Shown one piece after another: positions 24,193-36,349 of a DNA stretch of 64,000 nt (position 1 is its first letter; each line of letters starts with the position of its first letter). The position numbers were made by a program, and so were the translations under genes. The stretch is from Symsagittifera roscoffensis (Eukaryota > Xenacoelomorpha > Acoela > Convolutidae): NCBI RefSeq assembly GCF_963678635.1, contig NC_087069.1, positions 44,220,688 to 44,284,687 on the forward strand, read 5' to 3'. The notes under the pieces are model-generated. The model was given only the letters and a program-made list of their open reading frames with translations, had not been told where the DNA came from and did not search any database.

Positions 24193-24609
24193 CTTAAAGA
24201 AACAGTCCTGCGTATTAAATCCAAATCTTGCCCTTAGTTAGTTTAAAAACAACAAACAAGCAAACCAGAAAGATTTATTAACCTGTAAATTTTCCAACAA
24301 ACTAGCAAAAAAAGATACCTTTGAACGTCTCTAAAATTGTTTGGATAGATCATCTTTAGGGCTGAAATTGAATATACAGTATACTGCAATTTCTTTGTAA
24401 TTTAAAGAAACAGTCCTGCGTATTAAATCCAAATCTTTCCTTTAGTTAGTTAAAAAAACAACAAACAAGCAAACCAGAAAGATTTATTAACCTGTAAATT
24501 TTCCAACAAATTAGCAAAAAAAAAGATACCTTTGAACGTCTCTAAATTGTTTGGATAGATCATCTTTAGAGCTGAAATTAAACATACAGTACTGCAAATT
24601 TTTTGTAAT
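24193..24609 (+). repeat. Tandem duplication, unit 208 bp, two copies
   Basis: AAAGAAACAGTCCTGCGTAT at 24196 recurs at 24404, and the following 200 bases match nearly base for base, including AAACAAGCAAACCAGAAAGA and TTTGAACGTCTCTAAA. The copies differ by a few substitutions and small A-run indels, so the duplication is recent. No gene inside. Confidence 0.9.
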
Positions 24610-25500
24610 TTTTTTTTTAAATCGAAAAAGCGAAAAAATGAGGAAATTATGTTAGTATTGGCATGCTAGAAAACAAAACTGACGGAATATAACATCACAT
24701 TGTTGATTTATTTTACTGTACTTCGGGTCTCGCAGTTGACTTTTGTTTAAGAAACCGGAGTTCAGTTATCACAGTTCGCAGCATTTTAAAATTTTACCTA
24801 TATTACCTAGTTTTCTCCAATTTGGTTAATTTTATGAAAAAACAACAATCATAAAATGATCAGGACTTTCAGAGAGCTTCAAGAATTAAGTGCTTTTTCA
24901 GAAGCTGAAAACTTGTGATTTGTTTAAAAAACACGTCAAAATTTTCCTATATTGACTTGTGTTCCTTGACTTTTTTCGAACTGTCTATTCGTCATGTTAA
25001 TGAAAAAAACTCCAGCTGACAAAATTTTTCTCCACGTTGAAAACTATAAACGCTGTAACTCACCATCGAAAAAATCTTTCTATCTGAAATTGAAAAAAAA
25101 AATATTGACACTTGAAAAAAATGTATTGCGGACTTGAACAGTGCAAAAAAAACTATTAAAAGTCTCATTTTGATTTTACTGCGTGTTTTTGTCATGATTG
25201 AATTGTTGATTTTTTTGTAAGTGTTTTTAAATTGGCCGTCTAAAATAATAGTGCTGTACTAGTAAGATAACAAAAGTTTTCATTTCATTGCGAGGTCATA
25301 TTATGCAATAGATGGCAGCACAGTTTTCTATCTCTGAGTCACTAGAATCTTCAAGCTTAATCCAAAATGTATGAGGGTTCTCCTTATAAAACTTTGTGAA
25401 TTCCGCTCCCAACTACAAGTTAACTTTGTTGGCAAATTAGCCTTTTCGTGGAAATAAATGATCGATGCGGATTTCGCAAAAATGACCGGATTCCGTACTT
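24610..25500. other. Non-coding stretch
   Basis: Nothing recognised; no frame or repeat that rises above background. Confidence 0.45.
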
Positions 25501-25855
25501 ATAAGTGAACTCAACTGGCACATTTTGCAGATTTTGATTACAAATGGCCGAATCCTCATACAAATTGCGGCTTTCACTTACAGTTGCGGGTTCCTCGACA
25601 ACGTTATTTTACCATACAGAAAGTTTTTCTGCGGATTTCAAAACGTTTTTTTTTGTGTTTTGGAAACTATGCTGTGGATTTCACAAGTTCGTTTTCGATT
25701 TTTTCCAAAAATTTTCCAGCGATATATTGTTTTTGCTCAATCAAAATTCATTTAAAAATAGCAACGTCGCGGATTCCGCAGCGAAACGTTTTTCGACTTG
25801 TCTCAAAATCCGCTTACAATTCACAAACTATACTGCATGGTCTTGAAATGTAAGT
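25500..25855. mobile_element. Degenerate GGATTCCGC-family element
   Basis: The interior has TTGCGGCTTTCACTTACAG, GTGGATTTCACAA, GCGGATTCCGCAGCG and AATCCGCTTACAATTC, all variants of the GGATTCCGC words that fill the elements at 32604-33235 and 57108-58569. The right end (ACTGCATGGTCTTGA) is a weak match to the family terminus. Three overlapping plus frames of 76-100 codons here are products of the repeat. Confidence 0.45.
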
Positions 25856-28800
25856 TTGGAGTCAATTAGTCGCCTTTTCTTCACTAGTGGAGAACTGAAA
25901 ATGTCACAAGAACCAGACCCAGTTTTTGGACACCGATAGTTTGTTTCTAAGCTTAAATAAATTAAACTAATCTTAACAAAGCAACACAGTAATCGTTTGA
26001 ATTACCTTAATTTTCTTTTACAGAAGGAGAAAATGTTTATAAACGATATGTTCGTTTTCATTAGCCAGGTTTAGAACCGATACATAAAAACCAAATGTCC
26101 TCAATAGTTTTGTCAGAACTCTTTTTTCTCGAAATCGGCAGCACAATTTTGCTCAAACACTGAGTTATATACGGCGTCGCAAATCTTAGGGTAGCTTCAC
26201 GAAAAACTTGTAACGAAATTGTTAGTCAGCATTAGCTCTTGTTGAGGTTTGATAGGAACACGAAAACAATGTCAGGAATCTGCATAACACACTTGTTCAA
26301 GACTTGTGAACATCTCAGGCGTTTTTTTAATTATGGTTTTCCTAAACGTATTTCTCTTCTTGTGGTTATTGCGACTTAAAGCCTTCTTTGAAAAGCAAAG
26401 TTCGTTAGAAAAAATGTAAGCCTGTTTGAATTGCCAGTTTGAATTCACCAAAAAAATCACGCTGCAACATGCTTTTAAAATTGTTGCTGGGTTTAATTGT
26501 TAAGTTAAGATAGAAAATGAACTTATGAAAGAAAAATAACTAGAAAAGTTTTTTTTTTGCTTTCATATTTCGTTTTATGCTCTTTGAGTTGTAGCCAATT
26601 TTGCCTAACAATTAAACGAGTTTGATTATTCTTAAAACAACACTTGAATGGCCGCACAGATTTTTTGGGAAATCATTTACAATAGGAAGACAACAATTCA
26701 GAAGTTGGATAATGAAATACGCGCAACCGAGCTGTCAATTTCCTTTGTGGATAATTTCAAACTTCATGGATTCTATATTTATAATTTTTCCATCAGCATT
26801 TGAACGAAGTTTTTTTGACATTATTGTCATTTTTGGAATTGTTAAGGATATAATTTTAGACACAGTCTAGATGAAAACAATTAGGTCGAATAAGCCGATT
26901 CAAACTTTGAAAATTCTAATATTGAAGGTGTAAAATAGCCAGTATATCTTAAATGATTTCAGAATTTATCTAACTGTGGAAAGATCATTCGTAAAAGCAC
27001 AAAGATTGAAATTATGGGCTTTACATGTGTTTTTTGCAGAGCTGATGAGCTGAAAAAATGAAAGTTTTTTTTTCCGGCGTCCAAAATAGTATGTTCTCTT
27101 AACTCTATAGAAATCATACAGAAACCATTGTTTGGTCCTGCCTCCGACGATAAAAAAAAACATTAAACGGCTTTGAGCGCTGATTTTAGAGAAAACGTTT
27201 AAAGAATTGTGATTAAATCTATTATATATTAAAAAGTCGAGAAATCATTCAACAACTGGGGAATAATCAGTACATAATGCAAAATTGTGATCGGTACGAA
27301 ATCAACAGATGTAACCAAAATTGTGTTTGTACAAACCTGAAATCAATTAATTTTTTTACTTGTAGCAAAAGTTATCGAATAAAATGAAAATTTCAACGCA
27401 GGGGATTTACTCCATCTGTAATAATTTTGTAAGGTCATAGTGGTTCGCAAACGGCCATTCTGGCGTTTTGGACTAAATTTTTTGGACATTGCACAAAAAT
27501 CTCGTACACCCCAGATATCAACGACGACACCAGCTCACAAATACCTAACAATGAATTACGGCCTTGGGTCCACTAGTTTGCTCTATTCTGTTTTCAGTCA
27601 AGCAGAAGAACGCAAATTTTTGGCAGCTTTCGCCGTTTTTTTCTGCAACTAAGTAAAAGTCAATGCTAAAAATTGGAAACTTAGCTAAAGAAACTATTTA
27701 AAGGAACTATGACTTTTAGAAAGTCGAGTATTTTTGTTTGGCAGACATTGGTTGGCCAGCAATTTTAACCAGCTTCAAATAAATTTCTTGCCGTAGAAAA
27801 CCGTTAGAAAATTTTTTGAGTATGTTGACTCAAAGAAGTTCTTTGAAAAACCAATGAATTCTTTTGATTTTTGTATGTGAAGAAAGAAGCTCTTTGTCAT
27901 ATTTTGGCACCATTCAAGGTGGAGTGTCGTATTGTTGACATTTGGTAATTGTAGTTAATTGGAGGATTTATTTCGATCAACAGCTCAAAATACTCATTAC
28001 AATTTGGCGGATCTTCGACGAAGGATCAGATAGCTTTTAAATTTTTTAGATCCATGTTATTAAGAGTTTTGTTTATTATTTTTAAGATTTTTGTATGTTA
28101 TTTTTACCGTTTCTTGAGAAACTTCAAGTTTTGATGAAACATTTTCAAATGTTTTTAATTAATTAGCTGCTAAAAAGATTTCTGTTTAGATAAAATTAAA
28201 AATACCCTCAAAAAAGTTCTTATTAAAGGGTTATTGTTTCAATATTGCAATATAATCAGAATAGACTCAGTTTTTTGCTTGCTAAATTTGCTGGAAATTC
28301 TTCAGTTTTTGGGAATTTTTTTAAAGCTAGATAAATTACACTGAGAGTTAAATAAACTCATTTTTATGGTTAGCTTGAATGTAGGTCACCAATTTTTTTA
28401 AGTGAATTTAACCATAAAAAGAATTGCTCCAGATTCTCAAGGTTTTATTATCAAAAAATATCCAGAAAAAATGTAAAATAGAGGTTCTTTTCTTTATTTC
28501 ATTTAAAATAAAACTTCTTAAAAAAAAGAAATTCAGCTACTTTTTTTACCAATACCTGTTCAATAATTGGCTCAACCCGTCAAAGAAAAGTATGCAAAGA
28601 AGAAAGTTAAAATCTTTGATTCAATAACTTTATCAGATTAGCAATATGAGTCCATAGTAAACATCATTTTCAAGTCGCAACAGCTAAGAAACACATTGAA
28701 ATAGAAAAAAAACCAAAGTTTGGACGGCAAGATAAAAAAATTGAAAAGAAATTGCTTCACTCAATCCTATGTTGTATAAAAAAATGAAGTCGATTCAGAT

Positions 28801-28960
28801 TAAATTAAAACAATATAATATAGGAAATTTAGCTGTTTTATTTTGATTTTAGCTAATAATGTTTGGAATTTAGCAATTTACAATTTACAAGGATACACAG
28901 GGGAAATTTACGTTTACTTATATACATAACTGGGAAAAAAGTTTTGATTTATTTAATTTC
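25856..28960. other. Non-coding stretch with two weak coding hints
   Basis: On the minus strand an acceptor-like TTGTTTTCATCTAG at 26872 is followed by about 43 open codons ending TGA near 26734; the plus strand is also open (26622-26870). At 27434-27569 two plus frames are simultaneously open over a GC-richer patch. Neither can be called. The rest is AT-rich with no repeat recognised. Confidence 0.35.
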
Positions 28961-28962
28961 GG

Positions 28963-29108
28963 ACGGCTTTTTTTCAGTTTCAATATCCTATTCAAATCAT
29001 AAATTATTATTGACAAAAATGCACTTTTTAACAGACTGAAAAGGTAATTTTTGTCATTAAAGGCAAAAAAGTCACAATTTCATGAAAAAAAAAACTGAAA
29101 AAAGCCGT
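28963..29108. repeat. 146 bp nested hairpin just downstream of PGAP3
   Basis: The outer arms ACGGCTTTTTTTCAGTTT (28963-28980) and AAAACTGAAAAAAGCCGT (29091-29108) are inverted. A second inverted pair, TGACAAAAAT and ATTTTTGTCA, lies inside at 29011-29055. It begins less than 50 bases past the PGAP3 stop, so it probably lies in the 3' untranslated region or at the polyadenylation region. It may be a small MITE. Confidence 0.7.
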
Positions 29109-29154
29109 ATAAAAGTTCTTCGATTGTTTTGACTTTTTATGATTTGACTGTTTT

Positions 29155-31332
29155 CTAAACGATCTTCCGCTTGTAGGTCGTCAAGTAGATATCATCAATC
29201 GAAATTACCCACCAGAATAAGAAAGGTGTTGGCGATGTCAGGATATGAAATATCGAATGGGCATCGTAAACCCATTGGTAAGGCGGTTGCCATTCGAAAT
29301 ACTTCGCAGTTAGAGGACCCACTGCAAAACTCAAATAAGTCATCAGGTATAATTTGGCGTGGGGTACTTTTTTGAGATTGAAAATACACCAAATTAGCCA
29401 AAATCCGAACCCTAAAATTGCGATTCCGGTGCAAACTGAAAAATGCAAAGTGTGATCAAATTTGACAAGCTCCATGTACAGAACATCGGCGATGAAACAC
29501 ATTGCTACGAATGAAATTGCTGCGAAGAACAAAATTTTAAACTCGAAGTAAAAATTGCGACAAACGAACCAAAACAAAGGAACAAAAGTTGTGATAAAAG
29601 CGCCGTAATAATCCATCCTTTCAAATATAAATAAATCACGAATGTGGAATAAAGTTGAGGATAACCACGTAAAACAATTGATTGTAAAAATAGTATTATA
29701 GCACCACTTATAAGGCGAACAAGGGTGTCCGAACTTGCGAAGCCACCAAAACCCGAGACACGAGAACAAAAGCGACACGAATGATGCGATTGACGAGGCG
29801 GGTTCGAGCATTCCGAAGTAGCGAATGAGAGGCCATCTTCCAAAAAATTTGGGCACGAGACCTTCTTGATGAACGTAGAGACGGGTAAAATTCCACATAC
29901 ACCTAAAATGAGCTTATATACGTTTTTCTTGCTGGATGTAATTGTTTCTGGTTTGGATGAGCAAAATAAATTTTCTAGAAAAAAGTTGAAGATAATAAAA
30001 AGCAAATAAATCCTGGTATGGAAAATCTGAAAAATATTCGCAATCAGGAAAAAATATATATTTTATTGGTTTACTTTTTTCCAGTACGCATGGTAAGTGA
30101 AACTGATTCAATTTCTATAGACTTTGGGTGCTTTAGATTTTGTGCAATTTGAGTTTCGAAGTGAGCAGTTTTTGGCTAATTGTTCAACTTTCCGTGATAG
30201 CTGTTTTGGGAGAAAAAATTTTTCTTTTCAATTTTTTTTTGCTATTTCATTTCTGACAAAAACATCGCCCCGTCATAATCTGCTACACTTTTCAACTTAA
30301 ATTCTTCTCTCGTATTATATAATTTATGACCACTTTTAGTCCATATTGTAAATAATCCACACAAAAAGAATTAATTTATGCAAAAAACACTCAATTAGCA
30401 CATTCTCTGAAAAACATTACCTGTGTTGGCATTCCTCCAGACATGTCCAGCCGAATGCGGAGTCCACCTGTTTCTGGATGTCGGATCTCTTACTCAGCAT
30501 CCGTTCACACTTCTCACTCGAACTCTCACAGAGGACCAGACAGCGACGGTAGTAGGGATGGCGATCAGCTGGAACGCATGGAAACAACATCAGCAAGTTT
30601 TTAGGAAAAAAAATCATTACAAGGCCAAACTGTGCATTTTGTGCATTGTAAGCGGATTCCGCAACAAGGACGCCCCCCTTTGTTTTTATTTTGTTCTTTA
30701 CTTTCTTTTGATCGTTCCGACAAAACTTTAACATGTGCTCCTATCCAGTGCACAGTTTGGCCTCGTAATGATGCAGTATTTGCGTTTGGGGCGCTTTTAG
30801 GCTGCGTTTGAAACTTTATAACCGAATGCAATTTTGGTCAAACCACGCCTAATAATTTTTAGGGCACCTTTGATGCGAAGTTGCGAAGTTGTCAATAATT
30901 TTGACGGGCTTGCTTTTTTGGTTGAAATTTTTTTAGAACAATTTTGAGAGTACCGTGAACAATTTTTGTTTTTGTTTGACTAGAAAAGTATTCAACAAAA
31001 TTTATGAACTTTTTCAAAACTACCAGTGTTTTGAACTATTTCTATAACTCGAATGGAATAGGGGGGGGGCAAGCAAGCCCGGGCGATTGTCTGAACTCTT
31101 GTTATTTCACTTAAAGAGGGGAGGGGTTGTAAGGTTCAAGGAGTCAAAACCTTCAAACTAGTCGAAACTTTAAAAATTTTGACGTTTAGTTCAATAATAA
31201 AAAAATTGCTGCTTTTGATTGCGTATATGTAATTTCAATAAGTTACTTACCCCATGATGCGTTGCTTTCTTGAATGGTCCAACTAAACGCCAACACCACA
31301 AGTGCAATAATTTCTCGCATTCTCAGTAACAT
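29155..31332 (-). CDS. PGAP3: Post-GPI attachment to proteins factor 3 (PER1 family), three exons
   Basis: Exons are 31332-31251, 30568-30421 and 29902-29155, giving 325 residues, close to the usual length of about 320. Junctions are TGGG|GTAAGT...TTCCAG|CTGAT and CACAG|GTAATG...TTTTAG|GTGTATG, with phases 1 and 2 that match. Residues 1-25 are a signal peptide (hydrophobic LVVLAFSW core, cleavage near SNA). A lumenal cysteine-rich region follows, with YRRCLVLC, FGWTCLEEC and CMW as in animal PGAP3. Then come the family motif FFGRWPLIRYFG...EPAS and about seven membrane segments. The CREST-superfamily residues are all present: E110, S159-x3-H163, D174 and H292-x3-H296. The family acts in the ER/Golgi, removing the sn-2 acyl chain of GPI anchors so that they can be remodelled. 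A second in-frame ATG (31320) could also serve. No frameshift or stop interrupts it. The identification rests on remembered family motifs and is firm. Confidence 0.94.
30620..30765. mobile_element. 146 bp TIR element inside PGAP3 intron 1
   Basis: The ends are CAAGGCCAAACTGTGCA and TGCACAGTTTGGCCTCG, perfect inverted matches except one base, with TA immediately outside both (30618-30619 and 30766-30767). The interior has GTAAGCGGATTCCGCAACAA and ATCGTTCCGACAAAACTTTA. This is the shortest and cleanest member of the GGATTCCGC family and defines its termini. It lies in intron 1 (31250-30569), about 50 bases upstream of the exon 2 acceptor. The 105-codon minus frame that includes exon 2 simply reads through it. 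Confidence 0.85.
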
Positions 31333-31339
31333 AAAATAA

Positions 31340-32600
31340 GATTAAAATTGAAAACAAATCACGTCGAATTTGGCATAAAATGCTGATCAAACTTTTTCAA
31401 AAGCTGAAAAAGCGTTTGTTGATTTTTCGCATCAGATGAATTTGATGTCAAGTTTGACTTTACTGGAGTTTCGGTTTTGACTTCTCAGCACGTGTTTTGT
31501 ATGTCGTAATCTTGTCAAAGTTCAAGTTCAAACATTAAGTTTTCGATGTTCAAAGGATCCGCGGTATTTACAAAAATGTCATATTCTATTGTTTGATTTT
31601 CGGCAACAGAAAAATGCTGTCTCATAAAATCATACAGGGTTTTTATCGGCGCTGGTTATTTATTATAACCAAAAATAAATTTCGTTAGTTATTTGATCCT
31701 GAATTTGAAGTAACTGTAGAAAATAGCATCCAAAAAAGTAGATCATTATCAAGGTTTAACCAACGTTTCGGAAAACTGTGATTATGGGAAAAATAATGAA
31801 GATAAGTTTATTTTTTTCTCGATCAGAACAAGACCATAAGGTTAAAATGGTTAAATAAATATGTACAAACACCTTTCGAGTTCTTCAATCATATGATTTT
31901 TTTTCTGTGGTGCTGCTAAGAACAAATCAGCTAATTTGAACTTGCAAAACAAGCACAAGCGGCTCAAATTTGCAAGTCATGTCTCGTTTTATAAACTTGC
32001 AGAAGCAATCTTGCTTAAAACGGTAAGTCATGTATACAAAATGGACCATCTAACCGCAGTATTAACCATATAATCGATATATGATACAGTTTCTTTTAAT
32101 TTGTGTATATAGTAAACTAACTGCAGTTTTGCAAACAAACTCATTTTTGATTTTCATTTTATCTCAAAAAATCTGTTAGAAAAATTCGATTTTTTCGATT
32201 TCTAGAACAAGCAGTTTTGATTAAGAAACACACTTTAAAGTTTTTCAATTTTGAAAAAAAAACACACCCACTTCACACCACACGTGTAATCTGGGACAAC
32301 TTTGTTTGTTTATACAAAATAAGCGCGAATCAGACTGGCCAAGTTCGTCTAATTGTTCTTTTTCAGTCTCAGTTTTTCTCGAAACTCAGTCGCAAACACC
32401 GTATCTTAAGATTCTAATTTTGAACCCAAAGTATTGGAAAACGATTCAAAAAAATTGTTTTTCTTGGTTCCATGGATTATCTTTTTCTAATTTTTTAAAG
32501 TAAGAACCATTTTTGATTACTTAATATTTGTTATCCATTAACACGGTCTAATTTGGACACGATTATACGAGATTATTTTTTTTCGATGACAATACCTCCC
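31340..32600. other. Region upstream of PGAP3
   Basis: AT-rich with no recognised promoter element, gene or repeat. The PGAP3 start is preceded by an A/T-rich stretch without a clear TATA box or trans-splice acceptor for the first ATG; an AG just before the second ATG (ACTGAG|AATG) would allow one. Confidence 0.4.
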
Positions 32601-32603
32601 TTA

Positions 32604-33235
32604 CGGGGCCAAACTGTGCACTGGATAGGCGCACAACCTTGTGTTTGTATGCTCCTGGATTCCAGAGTCAAATCTTTAAACACGTTCCAAAAAGTAAGTG
32701 GATTCCACTTACAAAGTTTTCATGGATTCCGCGTACAAATAGCTGTAACGTAAAATTTGTCAGCACATTTGTTTTGTTGCGGGTTTCCGCAACAAGATAT
32801 ATAGCTAGTTGTTCTGGATTCCGCAACTGTGAGTAGATTCCGCAAAATGTAAATGGAATCCGCAAACATAAACGGAATCCGCAAACAAAATGCGGATTCC
32901 ACTTGCAATATGCGGATCCGACTTACAGTTTGCGCGTTCCGCTTACAATTGCGGATTTCGCCACAGCTCAATTTTACTATACACATGTCTCATTGTTTGT
33001 TCATGGATTCCGCAAACTTTTTCCAGATTCCACACATTTTGTTGCGGATTCCGCAATGTTGTCTGTTTTTGGAGCAGTATTGAGCAATACGGTGTTTTAG
33101 CTTTTTGTCCGTGGAATCCAAAACAGCAAAGAACATCAAAGAAAACTAGAAGTTATGCGGATTGTGGAAACTAGGAGTTATACTTTTGGTTTTGCGGATC
33201 CTTTTTACCATACACAGAATGCATGTCTGGCCTCG
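32604..33235. mobile_element. TIR element, GGATTCCGC family, 632 bp
   Basis: The left terminus CGGGGCCAAACTGTGCACTG, preceded by TA, is followed by the family head GGATAGGCGCACAA and GCTCCTGGATTCCAGAGTC. The right terminus is CATGTCTGGCCTCG. Between about 32700 and 33060 there are more than a dozen copies of GGATTCCGC, GGAATCCGC or TGCGGATTCC in both orientations, many followed by CTTACA or AAAC. Several overlapping short frames in this region come from these words. No transposase is encoded. Confidence 0.8.
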
Positions 33236-33239
33236 CAAT

Positions 33240-36200
33240 ATTTGTCAACAAAACTATTAAAATCAATTTTTACCCTCAAATTTTAGATGCACGTGGGCTG
33301 AGTATGTATTAACTTGTGTGTATATTATGAAAAAATATCAAAAGCTATCAGGTTGACCTGACTACGAAGAAAAAAAATCAGACAGCTGAAATGTTTTCAA
33401 AAAAAAATCCGAATACGGTAAAATTGACCTCGGCAATTTTATATTTGTAATTTTTCACTTTCAAAAATATATTGCAAATATCTAACTTTACAATCTCATT
33501 TGAGGTCAGTCTGAAAATTCAAAAAATTGTTCATTTGTTCACTTTCAATCAGTCGAGCATATCTGACACTTATTGGATGTATCTGAATGTTGATTCTATT
33601 GACACGTGTACCTGATTACGTGCATTTTTTCCATTGTTTGCGCGCAAAAGTAAATTTAAAATGTTCGAAAAATGGTAAATTGCTGTCTGAACAACCATTT
33701 TTTTCACATAATATGAAGTTGGGAGTTTCTCAAATAAATTTTTTTCTTCAAACTGCTTTTGATACAAAAGATTCAGGCCTTTCCCAACCCATTTTTGTAA
33801 AAGGGAAAAAAAACAAGGGATAGAGTGGGTTTTTTTTGCTGGAATTTGAGTACCTCGTAGATTTATCTAGGTTTTATTCCACGATGGGTAAGTGCGATCA
33901 CATTGAAGGCATTTCGATCAATGTTTGGATTCTCAAAACTTTTCGACCAAATAGAGTTTTGTCAAAAGAAAATGTTCTTTTTATACTGTTTGTTAGAAAA
34001 AATCGAGTTCATCAAAAATATCATCTTTGTGAATTGAGCCTGGTACTTCTTGCAAGCACACAAAGCATGGTTTAGGGTACTTTAGAAGTTACTTTAATTT
34101 CGATCTTTAAAATTGAATTGACTCCACATCAAACGAATCCAGTTTTTTACATCCTAAGTAACTATACGAATAAGTTTGAAAAATCTATTAGTTCAAAAAA
34201 AGAATCTATCAAAACAAAAATTGGACCATTGAATTGTTGCATGATAGCTCAAGATATCAAGTTAGTCGGCAATCAGATTTCAGCGATAGCTTAATGAATT
34301 TTGCAGCGATAGCTCGAGGAAGTGGTTTTCATTGATTTTTTTCTCATTTCCTACCAGAGTCTCCTACCTGAAATTGGTAAACATTTTTAAGCTCCTAAAG
34401 ACCCTAAATTTGTGACTATGAAATCATTGAGAATTTTATTCATAAATAAAAAAAATCTTAATCAATTTTGAGAAAAAGCATCAATAAAAAACGAAAAATT
34501 GTCAAGCTACTGTTGAGAATAAAACGCACTTTGAGAATATTAAGTCTCTAATGGGTAGAAAAAAGAGGCCGAGTCATTATCAAAAATATTTTGAAACGCG
34601 TGCTCATTTGTACAAAGTGTGTTTCGAGCTTCTATAAAAACAAATCGTCACCTCAAACCAGTCATCAAAATATGGCATCAAGTAAATTAACTGGATCCAA
34701 AAAATGCGAATAAAGAATTTTTGATCTCTTCTTAGATTGGTAAAAGCCTGATTCGATCGCAGATTGACATCAAATTGCCATCAACAGAGGCTAACAGCGG
34801 GAAATCTCGACGTTACTTCCTGTGATTTTCATTAAACTGCTCGAACTGTTTCCCCTCAGAGCGACGATTTAGCCCGGAATTGAACGCGATAGCCCGGAAA
34901 ATTATACGGAAAGAGACGATGTAAAGCAAAAAAGTGTAAATTAGGGATTTGGGTCAGAAAAAAGGATCGGTGATACCCGGGTGGTGAAATTAGAAGAGGG
35001 ATTTGCACAATTGGTATCAATAAGGGTCGAGTTGGGGATTGAGGGTATTAGACGACAGTTAAATCTCTTTAAAGCGTAAATTGCAGAAGATTAAGCAAGG
35101 AGTTTGAAAATTTTTTCAATCTGAAAGCGAAAAAAATAGATTAAAAACATTCTATCTTAAATTTTTGTGCCATGACCTTGCCAATTGATATAATTTTTTT
35201 CTTGTTCTAATGGTTTCTCTAAATTGTATTCAGAGTCATTTTCGAATGTAATGCTAACGGATAAATGCGTTTTTTTTTGCGATAGTACAGCTACTTGTAG
35301 GAACAATTTGATGTTTTACACTCGGTTTTAGTTTAACAAAAAATGGAAATGTATCTTGTGAAAACAGAACGAACTTTTAATCATCAATTAGATCATCAGT
35401 TCAGTAATTGGATGCTCGGATCAAATTAACAAATGAACTCCACATTATTTTTTTAAGGTGGGGGGGGGGGGCAGGGCTATATTATGCTTAGAAAACTCTT
35501 ACCATAGCCATTAGAGCAGAGCAGAAATGATATCTTGCTAGAACAAATGAAAAGCCCAACCTTGTACAAGTATAATAAAGGGGAAGGGGCTGATTTTTAT
35601 GTTTATCCGGATACTATTACCACAGCCACTAGAGCGCAACAGAAAAGATGTAAGAAGGATTGTTAAGAGGATGAACCGATAAATTGGGGGCATTAAGAGA
35701 TCAACTGTAAGTCAGACAACACTCAGACAAGAGACGCCCGCCCGCCGTTTAACTGATACGAGATGGTTGGCTGAACATTTAACAAGACTGTTGAAATTTT
35801 ATTGCTAAGGAACTTTTCTATTAAGGAGAGTATGACCGAACGCTCGTATTTTTTCCTGAAAATCTGGTTTCAAAAGCTTATTTTTAGTGTTAATTGATCA
35901 TATTGTGGAATATATATGAACCGCGTGCAGTATCCTACTTATGGGAACAATAGTGCAAGAATCTTCTTTTTTTTGCCATATTTCTGCTAACTTTTGCACG
36001 ACCTTAATCAAACGGAACTTCTTGAAAGCAAAATCTGAGCACATACAATTAGTGTTCAAATCAAAAACACTGAATTGCTATCATCGCAAAGAAAAGTTTC
36101 AAAACGCATGATTTATGTTTATAAAACATCGAAGACTGCATATTTAAACGTTTTCGCGAATATATGAGGGTTTGTTTTTTGGCGAGGATGGAGATTTATG

Positions 36201-36340
36201 GATAGTTGTTTGAGCAATTAAACCAACAAATAATAATAAGCCAAAGATGTTAAGAGGATAAAAGTTAAAAATTCAACTTTTGTCAGGGGACAGGGGACAA
36301 ATAAACTTCCTAAACATTTTTTTTTTAAATAGTCAGAAGA
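33240..36340. other. Non-coding stretch, purine-rich part at 34.7-35.8 kb
   Basis: No gene recognised. Around 34865-34910 the word TAGCCCGGAA occurs twice. A run of twelve G lies at 35460-35471. A loose duplication of about 120 bases pairs 35475-35540 with 35590-35655 (both with TACCA(T/C)AGCCA(T/C)TAGAGC). The plus strand at 34900-35060 is unusually rich in A and G. Confidence 0.4.
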
Positions 36341-36349
36341 AAACACACG

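Noticed and set aside
29195-30005. Other minus frames of 64-166 codons overlapping PGAP3 exon 3
   Set aside because: Alternative frames of a homology-supported exon.
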